A DNA stretch of 64,000 nt from Gelatoporia subvermispora B (taxonomy: Eukaryota > Basidiomycota > Agaricomycetes > Polyporales > Gelatoporiaceae), in the NCBI GenBank assembly GCA_000320605.2, contig KB445791.1, forward strand, positions 959,906 through 1,023,905, written 5' to 3'. Every line of letters begins with the position of its first letter. The stretch's first letter is position 1. A program made the translations under genes and the position numbers. The notes under the pieces were generated by a model. It had not been told where the DNA came from. It searched no databases and saw nothing but the letters and a program-made list of their open reading frames with translations. This document shows positions 39,384-50,198 of this stretch, piece by piece.

Positions 39384-39823
39384 GGGCGTGCGCGGAGACG
39401 TGTGGATTGTCGAGGGCGGGATGCTGGAGATGGAGAAGAGCGCGACGAGGAAGGATGGGCATCCCAAGACGGCCCCTGGGCGGGAGCTTTAGAGCAAGTG
39501 CCCTCGTGCGGCTAGTGCAGTCTATTTCGGCGCATGTTTGGTGGAGGCGCCGATCAGCTGGCCTCCCGCTCGCTCGTCCGCGTGACCAACCGCCGGCTCC
39601 CCCAAACACTAAATTCATCCGGTACCGACACAACATACCCGAACAACACCTCTCACCCGAATAACACATACAACGCGCATGTTCCGTACAAGACGCACCC
39701 TCAACATGGCGCATACCAACGACCACAACGGAGCGAACACCGCGCGAGGCACGCGGAGCGCGCTCTCGACGCGCCCACCATAACCGTCGCGCCCCGTCTC
39801 GCCCATCTCGCCACCGGGCGCCC

Positions 39824-42800
39824 TCACGCGACGTAAATGTACTTGTTCATGTCCTCTTCGTCTCGCCTGAGGTACTCCTGTTCCACCAGGCTCTGGATCC
39901 GCTGCTTGATGCTGCCCACATCCGGCTTGAAGTGGTTCTTGACCGCCTCCACCGTCGCCGACGTCAGCTGCTGGTACGACAGCTCCTTCCGCGCCTTCAT
40001 GATCCGCACGATTGCCGCGTCCAGCGCGTGCTTGCGGTCCCCCTCGATCAGCGTCTGCGTCCGCCGCGACTCCTCGGGCTGCATCGTGCAAAATGCTCAG
40101 TCTCGGCCCACATTCGCGGACGAATAGAGTGCAAGGGGCGTACCGTCTCTTTCACCTGGATCGAGTTGATGTGCACCTGGAACCGGGAATCTGTAAAGTC
40201 GGCGTTGAACTGGAACGTGTCCGTGTCATTGACGTCCTTCCCCGCCGGTTGCTTCTTCAGTACCCGCTTCTTGCCACACGCCAGGCTCTGCAGCGTCCGC
40301 CGCAGCTCCGCGTCCTCTGCGCCCTAATTAGCACATCGCGTGTGCAGCGGCCGAATGAAACGCACCCATCCGCGTCTGCGCCTTGATGTCAGGGAATGAA
40401 ATCTCCTCTCCGTCGTTGAAGAGCAGGAGCACCACAGCCTGGTACAAGCTCACGGACAGCTCCTTCTCGCCCGGCTTGAACTGTGCCTTGAGTGTCGCAA
40501 TTCCGAGTGAATGGTCCCAGTCGAGTTTTCGGCCCTGATGCTTGCTCTTGTAGAACGCAGAGTACTTTATCAGCTCTTCTTGCATCTGCAATCCAGCACA
40601 TGAATGAATCGATCGCGAGCAGTATGGCACCCAGGGTACTTACAGCAACAGGCAAATCGACATCATGTTTCCGTGCGGCGAATGGCCAGAAGCTCCGCTG
40701 CAGGACCATGACAGAGAGCCTCTGCGCCGAGCTCGGGTCTCCCACGCGCGTGCGGTGGTCGATGTATTCGCGCATGAGGTCGCGCGAGAGGGCGAGGTCC
40801 GTGAACATATGGTCGCCCATCCCGAACTCGGGGTCATACTCTGCTCAACCCATCAGCTCTCCCGCACCCAAATTCCACAGCACATTAAGGATCACTCACG
40901 CTCTTTGAGCTTCTTGAGCATCGCCTTCTCAAAGTCGTCGGACGCGGACCGCTGGAGGAGGAGCCGCTTCGCGAGCGCGCGGTGGTAGAACGCGCGGAAG
41001 ACGTCCTTGTCGTCCGTGAAGCGGTACAGCGCGAGCGCCGCGTCGAGCTCGCGCGCAAACTCCTCGTCCTTCTTCCCGCGCTGCCCCTTGCGCATCGCGC
41101 GGTCCAGGTGCTTCGCGACCATCTCCGCGGGCCTGTTCCGCCGCGCCTTGAACCCCATCGCGAACGCGTCCACCAACGCGTACGCAAAGTCCTGGTTCGG
41201 CACCTTCGCGGGAGTGGGGGGAGCGGGCTGCACCCTGGATGAGGACGCCTGCGGGGGCTCGGTGGTGGGGATGATTTCGTCGACGAACGCCTCTGCGACG
41301 AGGCGATCTGCGAATGCTTTGAAGTCGAGCAGCCGCGGGACCATCTCCTCGTCGTGCTCGGCGTCCGTCACGATCGCTTTAACAGCAGCCTAGATATGCG
41401 AAAAACCCGCATCAGTACATGTTGAGTAGTGTCAACTGGCTCGGACTGACCTGAACGTAGGCCTTCCAAGCGGCGCAGAGGAGCTTGAGGCCGTCAACCC
41501 TCGCGAAGAGCTTGTACATCACCTTCAGCTGGCTTTCGCTCTTGTTCTCAATGAGCGGTTTCAAGGCTGCAATCTCGTCAGTGGCAGTGGCAGCATCGTA
41601 GAGCGGCCTCGCTTACCGTCCGCCGCAAGCCAATCAAGCCGGCCGGTCAGTAGCGACTTGTCCGTGATGGCGACCACGTCTTCTGTATTCGACTCTGGCA
41701 AGAGCTCGTTTGCCCGCTCCTGTTCCTGGATCCTCCGCTTTGCACAGTGCTTGAGAAATGCTCTCGCGTCCATCTTGGTCTGCTCGACCACGCTCTTGGA
41801 CTCGTCCAGGTAGAATGATTGCGTGAGATCATAATAGAATAGTTTGAAGATGTTATGATACTGGCCGTGCCGTTGGAGGTGTTTGATGAGGACCGGGATG
41901 CGGTCCCGATGCGGGTGGTTTGCCCTGGTATGGCTTCAGAACACGGGACACGTAGATTAAGTAGGATCTAACACACTCGTTCTTGCGCTCCCATGTCACC
42001 CACTGCTCGATGCTGGCTTGAAGTTGTTTGGCGATATCGACGCTCTGGAAGATGCGTTGTTCAAATAGTGAGTATGCCAGAGAACTATTGAGACCAGGGC
42101 TCAGGTTCCATACGACGTAATTACTTGAGCGCCGCTCACCGGATGTCCAGCGTGTCTTTCTTGTTCAGAAGATACAACCGATCCAGATATGCAAGCATCG
42201 ACTGGAGTAACCCCTGCGTCACAATGCTCATCAGCACCCCGTGCACATCGCTACGCACCGGACCAGTGGATAACTTACCACTTGCTTCTCGAACCACGCA
42301 CACACCTCAATGAACGGCTCGAGCCACTCCACTTCTTCACGCTTCTCCTCATCCTTAGTCTTAGCCTTAACCTGACTCAGTGCCATCGCAAGCCCTCCGA
42401 CGCACTTCTCCAGCTCCATCTTCACGCCCTCAAATAGCTGCTCCCCCGCGCGCGTGGTACACACCGTCGCGCGACACGCACGGTACACCTCCTCGTACGT
42501 CGCGGGCAGCGGCCCATCATGCGACCTATCTAGCAGCACGCGCACGCAGCGTCGTATGAGCGCGATGTCCGCTTGCGAATCGGCTGGCTTAGCTTGTTCT
42601 GCCCGTTCTGGCGAGCATCGCTGGTCAGCGCAGGCTCCTCCTGAAAGCGCCAGCCACACGGAAGGGACGTACTGGTGCTAGCAGATGAACGCACGACAGT
42701 GATCTGAATGGGCGTACCATCGGCGGCGCCCCTGCGCGACCTGGATGCAGAGGCAGAGTCAGAGTCGACCGCTAGACGGGCAATCTTGCGCGGAGGGGAG

Positions 42801-42916
42801 GCCGACCCAGACACAGACACAGGCGCGGCGTGGGCATGACTGCCTGCTGGCGCGCGGTACGCGCTGAACGCGTTGGTACGCTGGGGGAAGGTAAGGAGGG
42901 AGTAGAGGTCTGTCAT
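39824..42916 (-). CDS. Cullin, CUL4 type
   Basis: Cullins scaffold RING E3 ligases. The C-terminal winged helix carries the neddylation site in AIVRIMKARKELSYQQL and ends NKYIYVA, which fits CUL4. Resolved exons from the middle on are 42140-42213, 41977-42084, 41617-41924, 41451-41566, 40900-41389, 40644-40840, 40366-40585, 40144-40316 and 39824-40078, all in phase. Repeat-domain blocks include MLAYLDRLYLLNKKDTLDI and HGQYHNIFKLFYYDLTQSFY. The cullin homology region has DDKDVFRAFYHRALAKRLLL, EQYDPEFGMGDHMFTDLALS and LRRTLQSLACGKKRVLKK. The N-terminus (MTDLYSLLTFPQRTNAFSAY) is low-complexity and joins the first repeat (from about 42640 down to 42279) across a border near 42640-42712 that I could not settle. 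Its gene neighbours are not CRL4 partners. Confidence 0.88.
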
Positions 42917-43417
42917 CGTGGGCACCGGCGAAGAGATGAGAGGTGCAAGGGACGATGGGAGGACGGACGCGGAGTGGGAGGGTGAGCTCGCGCGCGCGCG
43001 CCGACGTGCCGTCGATCTTCCCCGCACTTCCGCGTCCCAGATAAGATAACGCGTCTCGTGTGGCTACGAAATTGTAATTGTTTCACGAGAACATGGAAAT
43101 GGAAATGTTGAATGTGGAACAGCGACGAATATTGCGCCTCAGTATAGTACACGCATGCATGTAGTCTAATGTAAATTACCCCACGAAGGTCCGCGCCATT
43201 TACTTGCAGCATCCCAGCTGGTACTCGACCTACTATTGGATGTGTGCTTGTGAGCCACACTGCATGCAGCCGCCCTCGGCACAGACTGCAGCTCTGGGGG
43301 CTCAAGTCAATCAACTGACGCGTACACGCTGGTTCTGGGGAGCCAAATTGCTAGTAGTGGGCGTGCGTTCGCAAACGGCGAGGTGGGAAACGGCCACAGT
43401 GACATCAAGGGTACATG
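42917..43417. other. Cullin promoter region
   Basis: The 500 bp between the cullin ATG and the MED21 stop holds no gene that I can support. It includes the cullin promoter, with a run of alternating CG at about 42990-43000. Confidence 0.5.
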
Positions 43418-44073
43418 TCATCCTGGGGAATCGTCGGCCAAGTCTGGCTCATCGAGCATCGTCCGCAGGATATCAGATACCTCTTGGTACAAATTCTCTG
43501 ATAGAGGGTTAATGTGGCAGCGGCATTGAGGTGCGAGGCGACGTACTCGCACGGTCCACAGCGCGGATGTATTCTTCATTGGCCTGGGATATCTCCTGCT
43601 CGAGGGCTTGCAGACGCTGAGCCTGGCACGGTGGACGGGAAGTGAGAGGACGCGCCCAGGAACGCGCCGGAGGGCTCACCTGCTCCTCCTCAGGCTCCGG
43701 CTCCGGCAGGGATTGTATGAGGTATTCGACCTGTTTCGCCTTCACAATCAGGTCGGTGACAAGTTCCTTCTTGTTTGCTGCGGGAGACATATGTCCAGAA
43801 TCACAAGTTCATAGCACGGAGGGCGGACCTTCGAAGACGTCTGGCGGGTCGTACTTGTCCGGGTTGCGCTGCTTCGTGACGGGTATATCTGGGCTGACTT
43901 GCTTGAAGTTCGCACGGGATGTGAGGTACGCGATACTGCTGGACATTATCGTGAGGAGCTGTGCGGGCGGGCTGAGACGCGTCGTGGGCGGGTAACGGAC
44001 ACGGGCTACGCACCTGCTGGATCTCATCTTGTAACTGGGTGATGCGGTCCATATGAGACAGTTCCTGCAGCAT
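43418..44073 (-). CDS. MED21: Mediator complex subunit MED21 (Srb7)
   Basis: MED21 pairs with MED7 in the middle module of Mediator and is needed for RNA polymerase II activation. Five exons (44014-44073, 43829-43958, 43680-43777, 43547-43622, 43418-43497) give 147 residues. The protein reads MLQELSHMDRITQLQDEIQQ, then LLTIMSSSIAYLTSRANF and PDIPVTKQRNPDKYDPPDVF. A long coiled coil follows (KKELVTDLIVKAKQVEYLI, LQALEQEISQANEEYIRAV), then NLYQEVSDILRTMLDE. An internal ATG at 44052 (MDRITQ) is the position where many orthologues begin, so either start is possible. Length and coiled-coil layout fit the family. Confidence 0.92.
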
Positions 44074-44340
44074 GACGCTGCTTTTGGCGGACGAGGGGGA
44101 GAGGCAGAGCGGGCCACGAGAGGGCCGAGAGTAACAAGAGCAGCTACATAGAGCAACACTCTCTAACCACGAACAAAACCACCGCGAGTCTCCTCCGCCA
44201 CCGCCGTCTCGGCATCCCCCAGCGGACTTTCAATCGCAATCTCGCGCCACATGCTCAGTCAGTTCGTTGCATCCATAGCCCTCTCCGCCGACATATAACT
44301 CCCTCTTCCCTACGCCCTCCTCATCCTCGCACACAACACC

Positions 44341-45382
44341 ATGGGTAATGATGGAGGAAGCATTCCCGACCGCAGAGATCTCGTCCGCACAAAGGCCAAG
44401 GCCGAGCAAGCCGACAAGGCGAACCAGACTCGCGCTCGCTGGTTCTTCTGTGCACTCTCGAAGCGGCCGCTGCAAGAGCCCATCGTCTCGTGTGCGTTAG
44501 GCAAGCTATACAACAAGGACGCCTTGCTGGAGTATCTTCTGGACCGGTCAGCATATGGCGACGGAGAGGAGATTTGCGGGCACATTCGATCACTCAAGGT
44601 GCGTCTCATCCGTTACTCCACTGATCCGTCAGGTTATTGACGTCGGCACCAGGATGTAAAGACATTGAAGCTAACACACAACACTGTCAAGTCCTCGCCA
44701 TCAGACTCTCCGACGGACAGGGCGCGCTTTGTCTGCCCGCTCAACATCAAGGAGATGAACGGCTCGCAGCCATTTGTCTACCTCGCACCCTGCGGCTGCG
44801 TCTTCTCTCACGCTGGGCTCAAAGCCGTCGCAGGCTCCTCCACCACCCCTCCACGAGAGGCCGACGGCAAGCTGGAGCCCGAAGTGAGCAGGGAGCAAAA
44901 GGAGAACAGCGACGAGGCTGGGAAACAACTGGACATGTGCCCCCAGTGCGGCACCAAGTACGACAAGGCGGAGGATATTGTCCCGCTCAACCCATCGGAG
45001 GACGAGGAGGAGAAGCTGCGGATAGCGATGGAGCGGCGGCGCGCTGCAGAGCCCGTGAAGATGAAGGGCAAGAAGCGCAAAGCGGCCGCGGCTGATGCTG
45101 CGGACGTGGAGAAGCCCCCAGCAAAGAAGAAGAATGTCTCTCCGGGTCCGATGACAAACCCCTCTCTCGCGGCGACGAGCCGAGCGGTGACACAGAGTCT
45201 TGCGCAGGAGGAAGCGAAGCGCAAAGCGCAGATGAGCGACGCTGTTAAGTCGTTATATGGGCCAAAGGATGGCACGAAGAGGAAGGAGACGTTCATGACC
45301 ATGGGTACATTCACAAGAGTATGTCCTTCACCTTCCTGTGTTATAAATCTGTTGCTGACGAGTCGCTTCACAGTATGCTTGA
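44341..45382 (+). CDS. RTF2: RTF2-like replication termination factor
   Basis: Rtf2 proteins have a C2HC2/RING-like fold and act at stalled replication forks; in fission yeast Rtf2 stabilises forks at the RTS1 barrier, and it also affects splicing. Exons are 44341-44598, 44653-45318 and a last one whose coding part is only 9 nt (45374-45382), giving 310 residues. The start is MGNDGGSIPDRRDLV. Then come RWFFCALSKRPLQEPIVSC (first ring half), GKLYNKDALLEYLLDR, ARFVCPLNIKEMNGSQPFVY, LAPCGCVFSHAGLK and MCPQCGTKYDKAEDIVPLNP. A basic region (KMKGKKRKAAA) and the end MGTFTR/YA follow, as in relatives. The divergent MED21 start lies 267 bp away. Confidence 0.92.
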
Positions 45383-45658
45383 TGAGACTTTCTGGGACTT
45401 TGCAGAGATTATTACTGTATGCTGTAAATTATTGCTGTGTATTTGTACTCCCGCTGTTACAACTTTTCCTATGAATAACCACATTGCACAAATCTCACGT
45501 TGATAGAGCTGGGTGATTAGCGTGAGTTCCGCAGAAGAAACCTTATAATCAGGCGAAAGACGACGGGCGCTTACAAAGACAGAATGTCTACTGCGCGCTC
45601 GTGTGCGATCCACTTTTTACTTTCTCCTGCGAGCACCTGCAGTGCATGCATCTTCTAG

Positions 45659-47544
45659 ATGTTACCCCGGACTAGCGCACTCACAAGGACAGAGCAACAA
45701 GTTGTTCGCCGCTGTCTGCTCCGAAAATGCGGCATCGGGCGCATCCCGCTCCTGCCTAGTGTCCGCACGTTCGCCTCGGCTGGCCCAAATTCACAGGGTG
45801 ATGGTCCGCGCGGCGGGCACAGCGCCCCTTTGCATCGTATGTGCACCGTATGATCGTGTGCGCCCTCCTAACACATGTTCCAGAAAGGCTCGTGCAGGCC
45901 TGGAGGGAGACTCCCACAAAGTGGTATCCTCTGCCCGTCGCTGTCGGTGCACTCCTCCTTATCGTGTTGCAATACCGCAGAAAGGCGACGGAGAAGGAGG
46001 TACATGTGGACGAGGATGGACACGTCATCGCGAAGCTGAAGGGGCCCTGGACGGTATGTAGCGTGCTTTGCTTTGACTGCCTTCGGCCTCTGTATTTCAG
46101 GAGATGCGGGGGCTGTTGTAGTAGGGCTGAACTGATGTGTTATGCTAGGTACATGTGATGGGCGCGCTTCCTCTTCGAAATTTGTCCCGTCTGTGGGGAT
46201 ATTTCAATTCTCTCGAACTCCCCGTATGGTTCCGACCAGTCGGGTTCAGGCTCTACGCATGGATCTTTGGCTGCAACCTCAGCGAGATGGACCCAGAAGA
46301 TCTCACACAATACAAGAGTCTAGGAGACTTCTTCTACCGAAAGCTGAAGCCTGGCGCACGACCCGTCGCCGATGCCATCCTGGTGCGTACCGGCCCTCGT
46401 GAACCCGCGATCACCCATGCTCACCCCTCTTCCTCGTGCGTCTAGGTTAGCCCTGCAGACGGCAAGGTGCTGCATTTCGGCACGATCCAGAACGGGCGCG
46501 TCGAGCAGGTCAAAGGGAGTACCTACTCGCTCGACGCCTTCCTCGGCGTGCAGAAGCCCGGGTTACCCGACCCTGAGTCCGTGCACTTCACCGCGCGCGA
46601 GATGGCGGAGGTGCAGGACAAGAGCTTCGCAGACATCAACGGCATCGAGTACAGCTTGCACGAGTTCCTCGGCACATCCGCCCCGCCATCACCCGCGACC
46701 TCCGGCGCGTCGACCCCCACGAGCGAGGTTCCCCCACCAATCGAGCAGGCGAGGAATACGCAAGCGAAGCCGCATGGCGAGCGCATCGACGCGTCCGTTC
46801 CGCAGGACGGGTCCCTCGCGGAGGTCGTTGCGCACGATGCGAGCGTCGCGAACGAGATGGGCATTGACTCGACGCTGGACCGCACGCGCAGCAGCGTGAG
46901 CAGGGTCAAGCCCGGCAATGCGCTTTTCTTTGTTGTCATTTACCTCGCGCCGGGGGACTACCACCGCTTCCACAGCCCGACTGCGTGGGTTGTTGAGCGG
47001 AGGCGCCACTTTGTCGGTAGGTGGACCAATTTCGGTGAGATGTAAGACTTGGGCTGATCCGGTGCACAAGGCGATCTGTTCTCCGTCTCGCCTTACGTGG
47101 TGAAACGCTTAGAGAATCTGTTCGTGCTGAATGAGCGGGTCGCGCTGTTGGGACGCTGGAGATACGGCTTCTTCAGTATGGTGCCCGTTGGCGCGACAAA
47201 CGTTGGGAGCATCAAGATCGACTTCGACCAGGTGCGCAGTACAGGCAGCTGGTGCTGCCACATACAGTATGGAATAACGCGATTTTTCGTAGGCTTTGCG
47301 CACAAATGTTGGCCAACGGCGTCCGCCACCCCTCGGGACATACACTGAAGCAGTGTACTCAGCTGCATCCCCAGTTCTCAATGGCCAGCCCTTGACAAAG
47401 GCGCAGGAGATGGGTGGCTTCTGTCTGGGCAGCACGGTTGTCTTGGTTTTCGAAGCCCCAAAGAACTTCCAGTTCGACATCACTGCCGGACAAAAGGTGA
47501 AGGTCGGTGAGAAGCTGGGGGATATTGCCCCAGATTCACAATAA
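45659..47544 (+). CDS. PSD1: Phosphatidylserine decarboxylase, mitochondrial PSD1 type
   Basis: The enzyme makes phosphatidylethanolamine from phosphatidylserine in the inner mitochondrial membrane. Six exons (45659-45797, 45884-46053, 46149-46382, 46446-47016, 47071-47231, 47293-47544) give 508 residues. The N-terminus is Arg-rich without acids (MLPRTSALTRTEQQVVRRC), a likely matrix signal. A membrane span follows (YPLPVAVGALLLIVLQY). Family motifs are YKSLGDFFYRKLKPGARPV, VSPADGKVLHFG, APGDYHRFHSPTAW, VNVGSI-like ATNVGSIKIDFD and the self-cleavage site GFCLGSTVVLVFEAP. At LGST the proenzyme splits to form the pyruvoyl group. A Ser/Thr/Pro-rich insert (about 46680-46910) lies within the catalytic domain, as in other fungal Psd1 proteins. 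Confidence 0.95.
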
Positions 47545-47651
47545 ATACTGCCGCCTCTAGTCTTGTATACTTCGCTAATGCACAATGCACTGCTGCACGA
47601 TTCGGCTCTCGGAAATATCATCAGGAGTGTAGAACGGATGATACAGCGCTG

Positions 47652-49951
47652 TTATACCAGTCGTAGTACTGCTACAGACTCTACATGCGCTGTCTGGGGG
47701 AAGAGGTCAAAGCCCCGCAGGGACTCCAGCACATATTTACGTCCTCCCCCCTCCTCCGACTTGCGTAGGATCTGCCCCACGTCCCGCGCCTGTGTATGCA
47801 CATTGCAGCTGACATATACGACTGTCTCGCATGCGAACTCGAGCAGCTGCTCGATGAACCGCTCGTCCGTGCCCTTGCGCGGCGGGTCGATGATCAGCAC
47901 TGTCTGCTCGCGCGGGAAGTCTTGCACGGTCGCGAAGATGTTCGCGGCGTCGCCCGCGAGGAAGGTGCATTTAGAGGAAAGGCCGTTGAGCTCAGCGTTC
48001 CGTGTGGCGCAGCGGATCGACTCATTCGAGAGCTCGATCCCCGCGACGCGCTCGAAGGCGGGTGCGAGCGAGAGCGCGAAGAGGCCGCTCCCACAGTACG
48101 CATCGACGAGGTGCGTTGGTGCGCTCAGGCTGGAGCTGGAGGGACGCGAGGAGATGGCGTCGCGCACGTAGGAGGTGAGCGGTACGAGCACAGAGTTGTT
48201 GTTCTGGAAGAAGGAGCCCGCGGTGTACTCGAAGAGCTTGTCGCCCACGAGCTCGCGGACGGTGCCCTTGTGGTCCGTCACGCAGATGTGCTTTTCGCTG
48301 TCAGAGGAGGGAGAAGAGGATTCGGCTGCGCCGCCGTTGATAGCAACTTCGGGTGACGCCTGCGTGGATGTTAAGTCGGATTCTGAGGGCGGGACGACCA
48401 GGGAGTCTCGGAGGAGCAGCGAGACGCCCTTTTTGTACGTTGCGATGTTTCTGTCATCCAGTTAGTATGGGGGAATGACCAAAGGACGAGGGGTACGGAC
48501 TTGATGATGTTCTCGCGCAGAGGCCCCAGGGCCTCATTGAGCACAGGAGTGGCGATGGGACATTCCTACACGATGATGGTTAATCGCATTGATAATCCTA
48601 AACGTGGTGAACATACCTCGATATCCATGACGTTACGCGTGCCAATCTGGTTGAACCCAATGTTCAGCCAGTCCGGTCGGGTTGTTGGGATCTCTGCAGA
48701 TTCTGCCTGGACCACTTTTTGGAACTTCTTGGGTGGCGCCTCAAAGTGCGGGGTAATTTTTGTGCGGTAGCCGTACTGCAGCGGTGACGGGATGGTAGAG
48801 AGAATAGGAGGGACCGATGTCTCTGGTAGTTCTGGCCGAATGTGTGAAGTTATATGGAGTGAACGAGATATATGGGACATACCGGAGAAATATTGGTAGG
48901 CCTGGACTACAACGTTGCGCTTCAGCTCAAGCTGCTTCTCGTACGTGAGCATCTAAAGAGAGTCAGCGGTTCAACTCAACTAGACATAACATAGCAATTC
49001 GACGCACCTGGTATTGGCACCCGGCACATTTACCAAAATACTTGCACTTCACTATTGACATATCCCGCCAGTCTGGATTTGGCTGCACGACTTCAAGCAA
49101 ATCGGCGTACGAGTATAGACGGGCATTCCGGTACACGCGAGCACGTATCGTTTCTCCAGGCAAAGCCAGCGGAGCAATCACTACCCATGGCTTCGGGGAT
49201 TCGACAACTGCCAGAGCATCGCCTGTAGACTTAATTGTCAGTGTCAGGTAAAAGTGAATCATGTGGTGTGAAGAAGATGAGTGAGCGAATGAGCGATTGG
49301 AGGCCTCTCAGTGTCACAGAGCTTGTGTCGCGCAGCTCAAAGGACATACACGGATCAGACGGAAGCTCCGCGATATGCGGTTCGGTCTGCTGCGGCATGT
49401 ATGCCCCATGTAATATGCTCCTAATTGTCATTATGGGACATACCAGTAGACGATATCCGTGACACAGTCAGGGTGACCTCCTCCTTGAACTGGAATGGTG
49501 AATCCCATTCCGTACCGTCGGCCACAGCTTTGTCCACAGCCTCTTGTCCGAGGAGTTCAGATACCTCTCGTGCAACGACATATTCCGCGGTGTAGGGCTC
49601 CGGGAGCTTGCGCTTCTCCTTTTTCTTCTTGTTCTTCTTCGTACCATTTGCTTGCTTTTGTTTTTGTTGCGCGGCAGCTTTGGTCGCGGGTTGCGATTCT
49701 GTCTGGTCCTGTAGTTCGACCTCGAGAGACTCAGGAATGGCGGCAGTGTCCGCTAATTCACGGGGCGATGCATTTGGAGTTGCCAAGCGAGGTCGCTTTT
49801 CCGATCGTGATGCCTCTTCCAGCTGTGCGTTTTCCGAGGGCGACAGCGGTCGCTGAGGTTGAGACATATTACGGCGGTAGTAGTTATAGGCGAATGCGAG
49901 TGGTTTGCGAGAGAGAAATCGAGAAAGGGAAGGAGTTGTAGCGCGAAACAT
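47652..49951 (-). CDS. TRM2: tRNA (uracil-5-)-methyltransferase TRM2
   Basis: Trm2 uses S-adenosylmethionine to make ribothymidine at U54 of tRNA. Six exons (49444-49951, 49008-49222, 48883-48952, 48617-48831, 48501-48565, 47652-48450) give 623 residues. An N-terminal Lys/Gln-rich region is followed by a TRAM-like domain (GDALAVVESPKPWVVIAPL) and cysteines in CKYFGKCAGCQYQ (iron-sulphur ligands in RumA relatives). The catalytic part has SFFQNNNSVL, LVDAYCGSGLFALSLA, AGIELSNESIRCATRNA, LIIDPPRKGTDERF, and VVYVSCN with the nucleophile Cys. The first ATG gives a basic presequence (MFRATTPSLSRFLSRKPLAF); a second ATG at 49867 (MSQPQRP) would omit it. The first intron is 221 nt, far longer than the others. 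Confidence 0.94.
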
Positions 49952-50198
49952 GCACTCGCCAATGGAGGTCGGAGGATTATTTGCGGGGATAACGGCGCGG
50001 AGAAGCGAGGGATGGTGCACGTGACGGACGCGTCGGATGACATCGATTGAGCGCGGAGGAGTGGCGGAGGAATTTCACTTGCAGGTTCACACTTCCTTCA
50101 GGCCTTTCTCGGCCCTACCCCAAGCGTCTTCACTTTTATATTCTCCTTCATTTGCCCACCTTTTCCCCCGTCCTCGCACCTGCGAGAAATCTCTCAGT

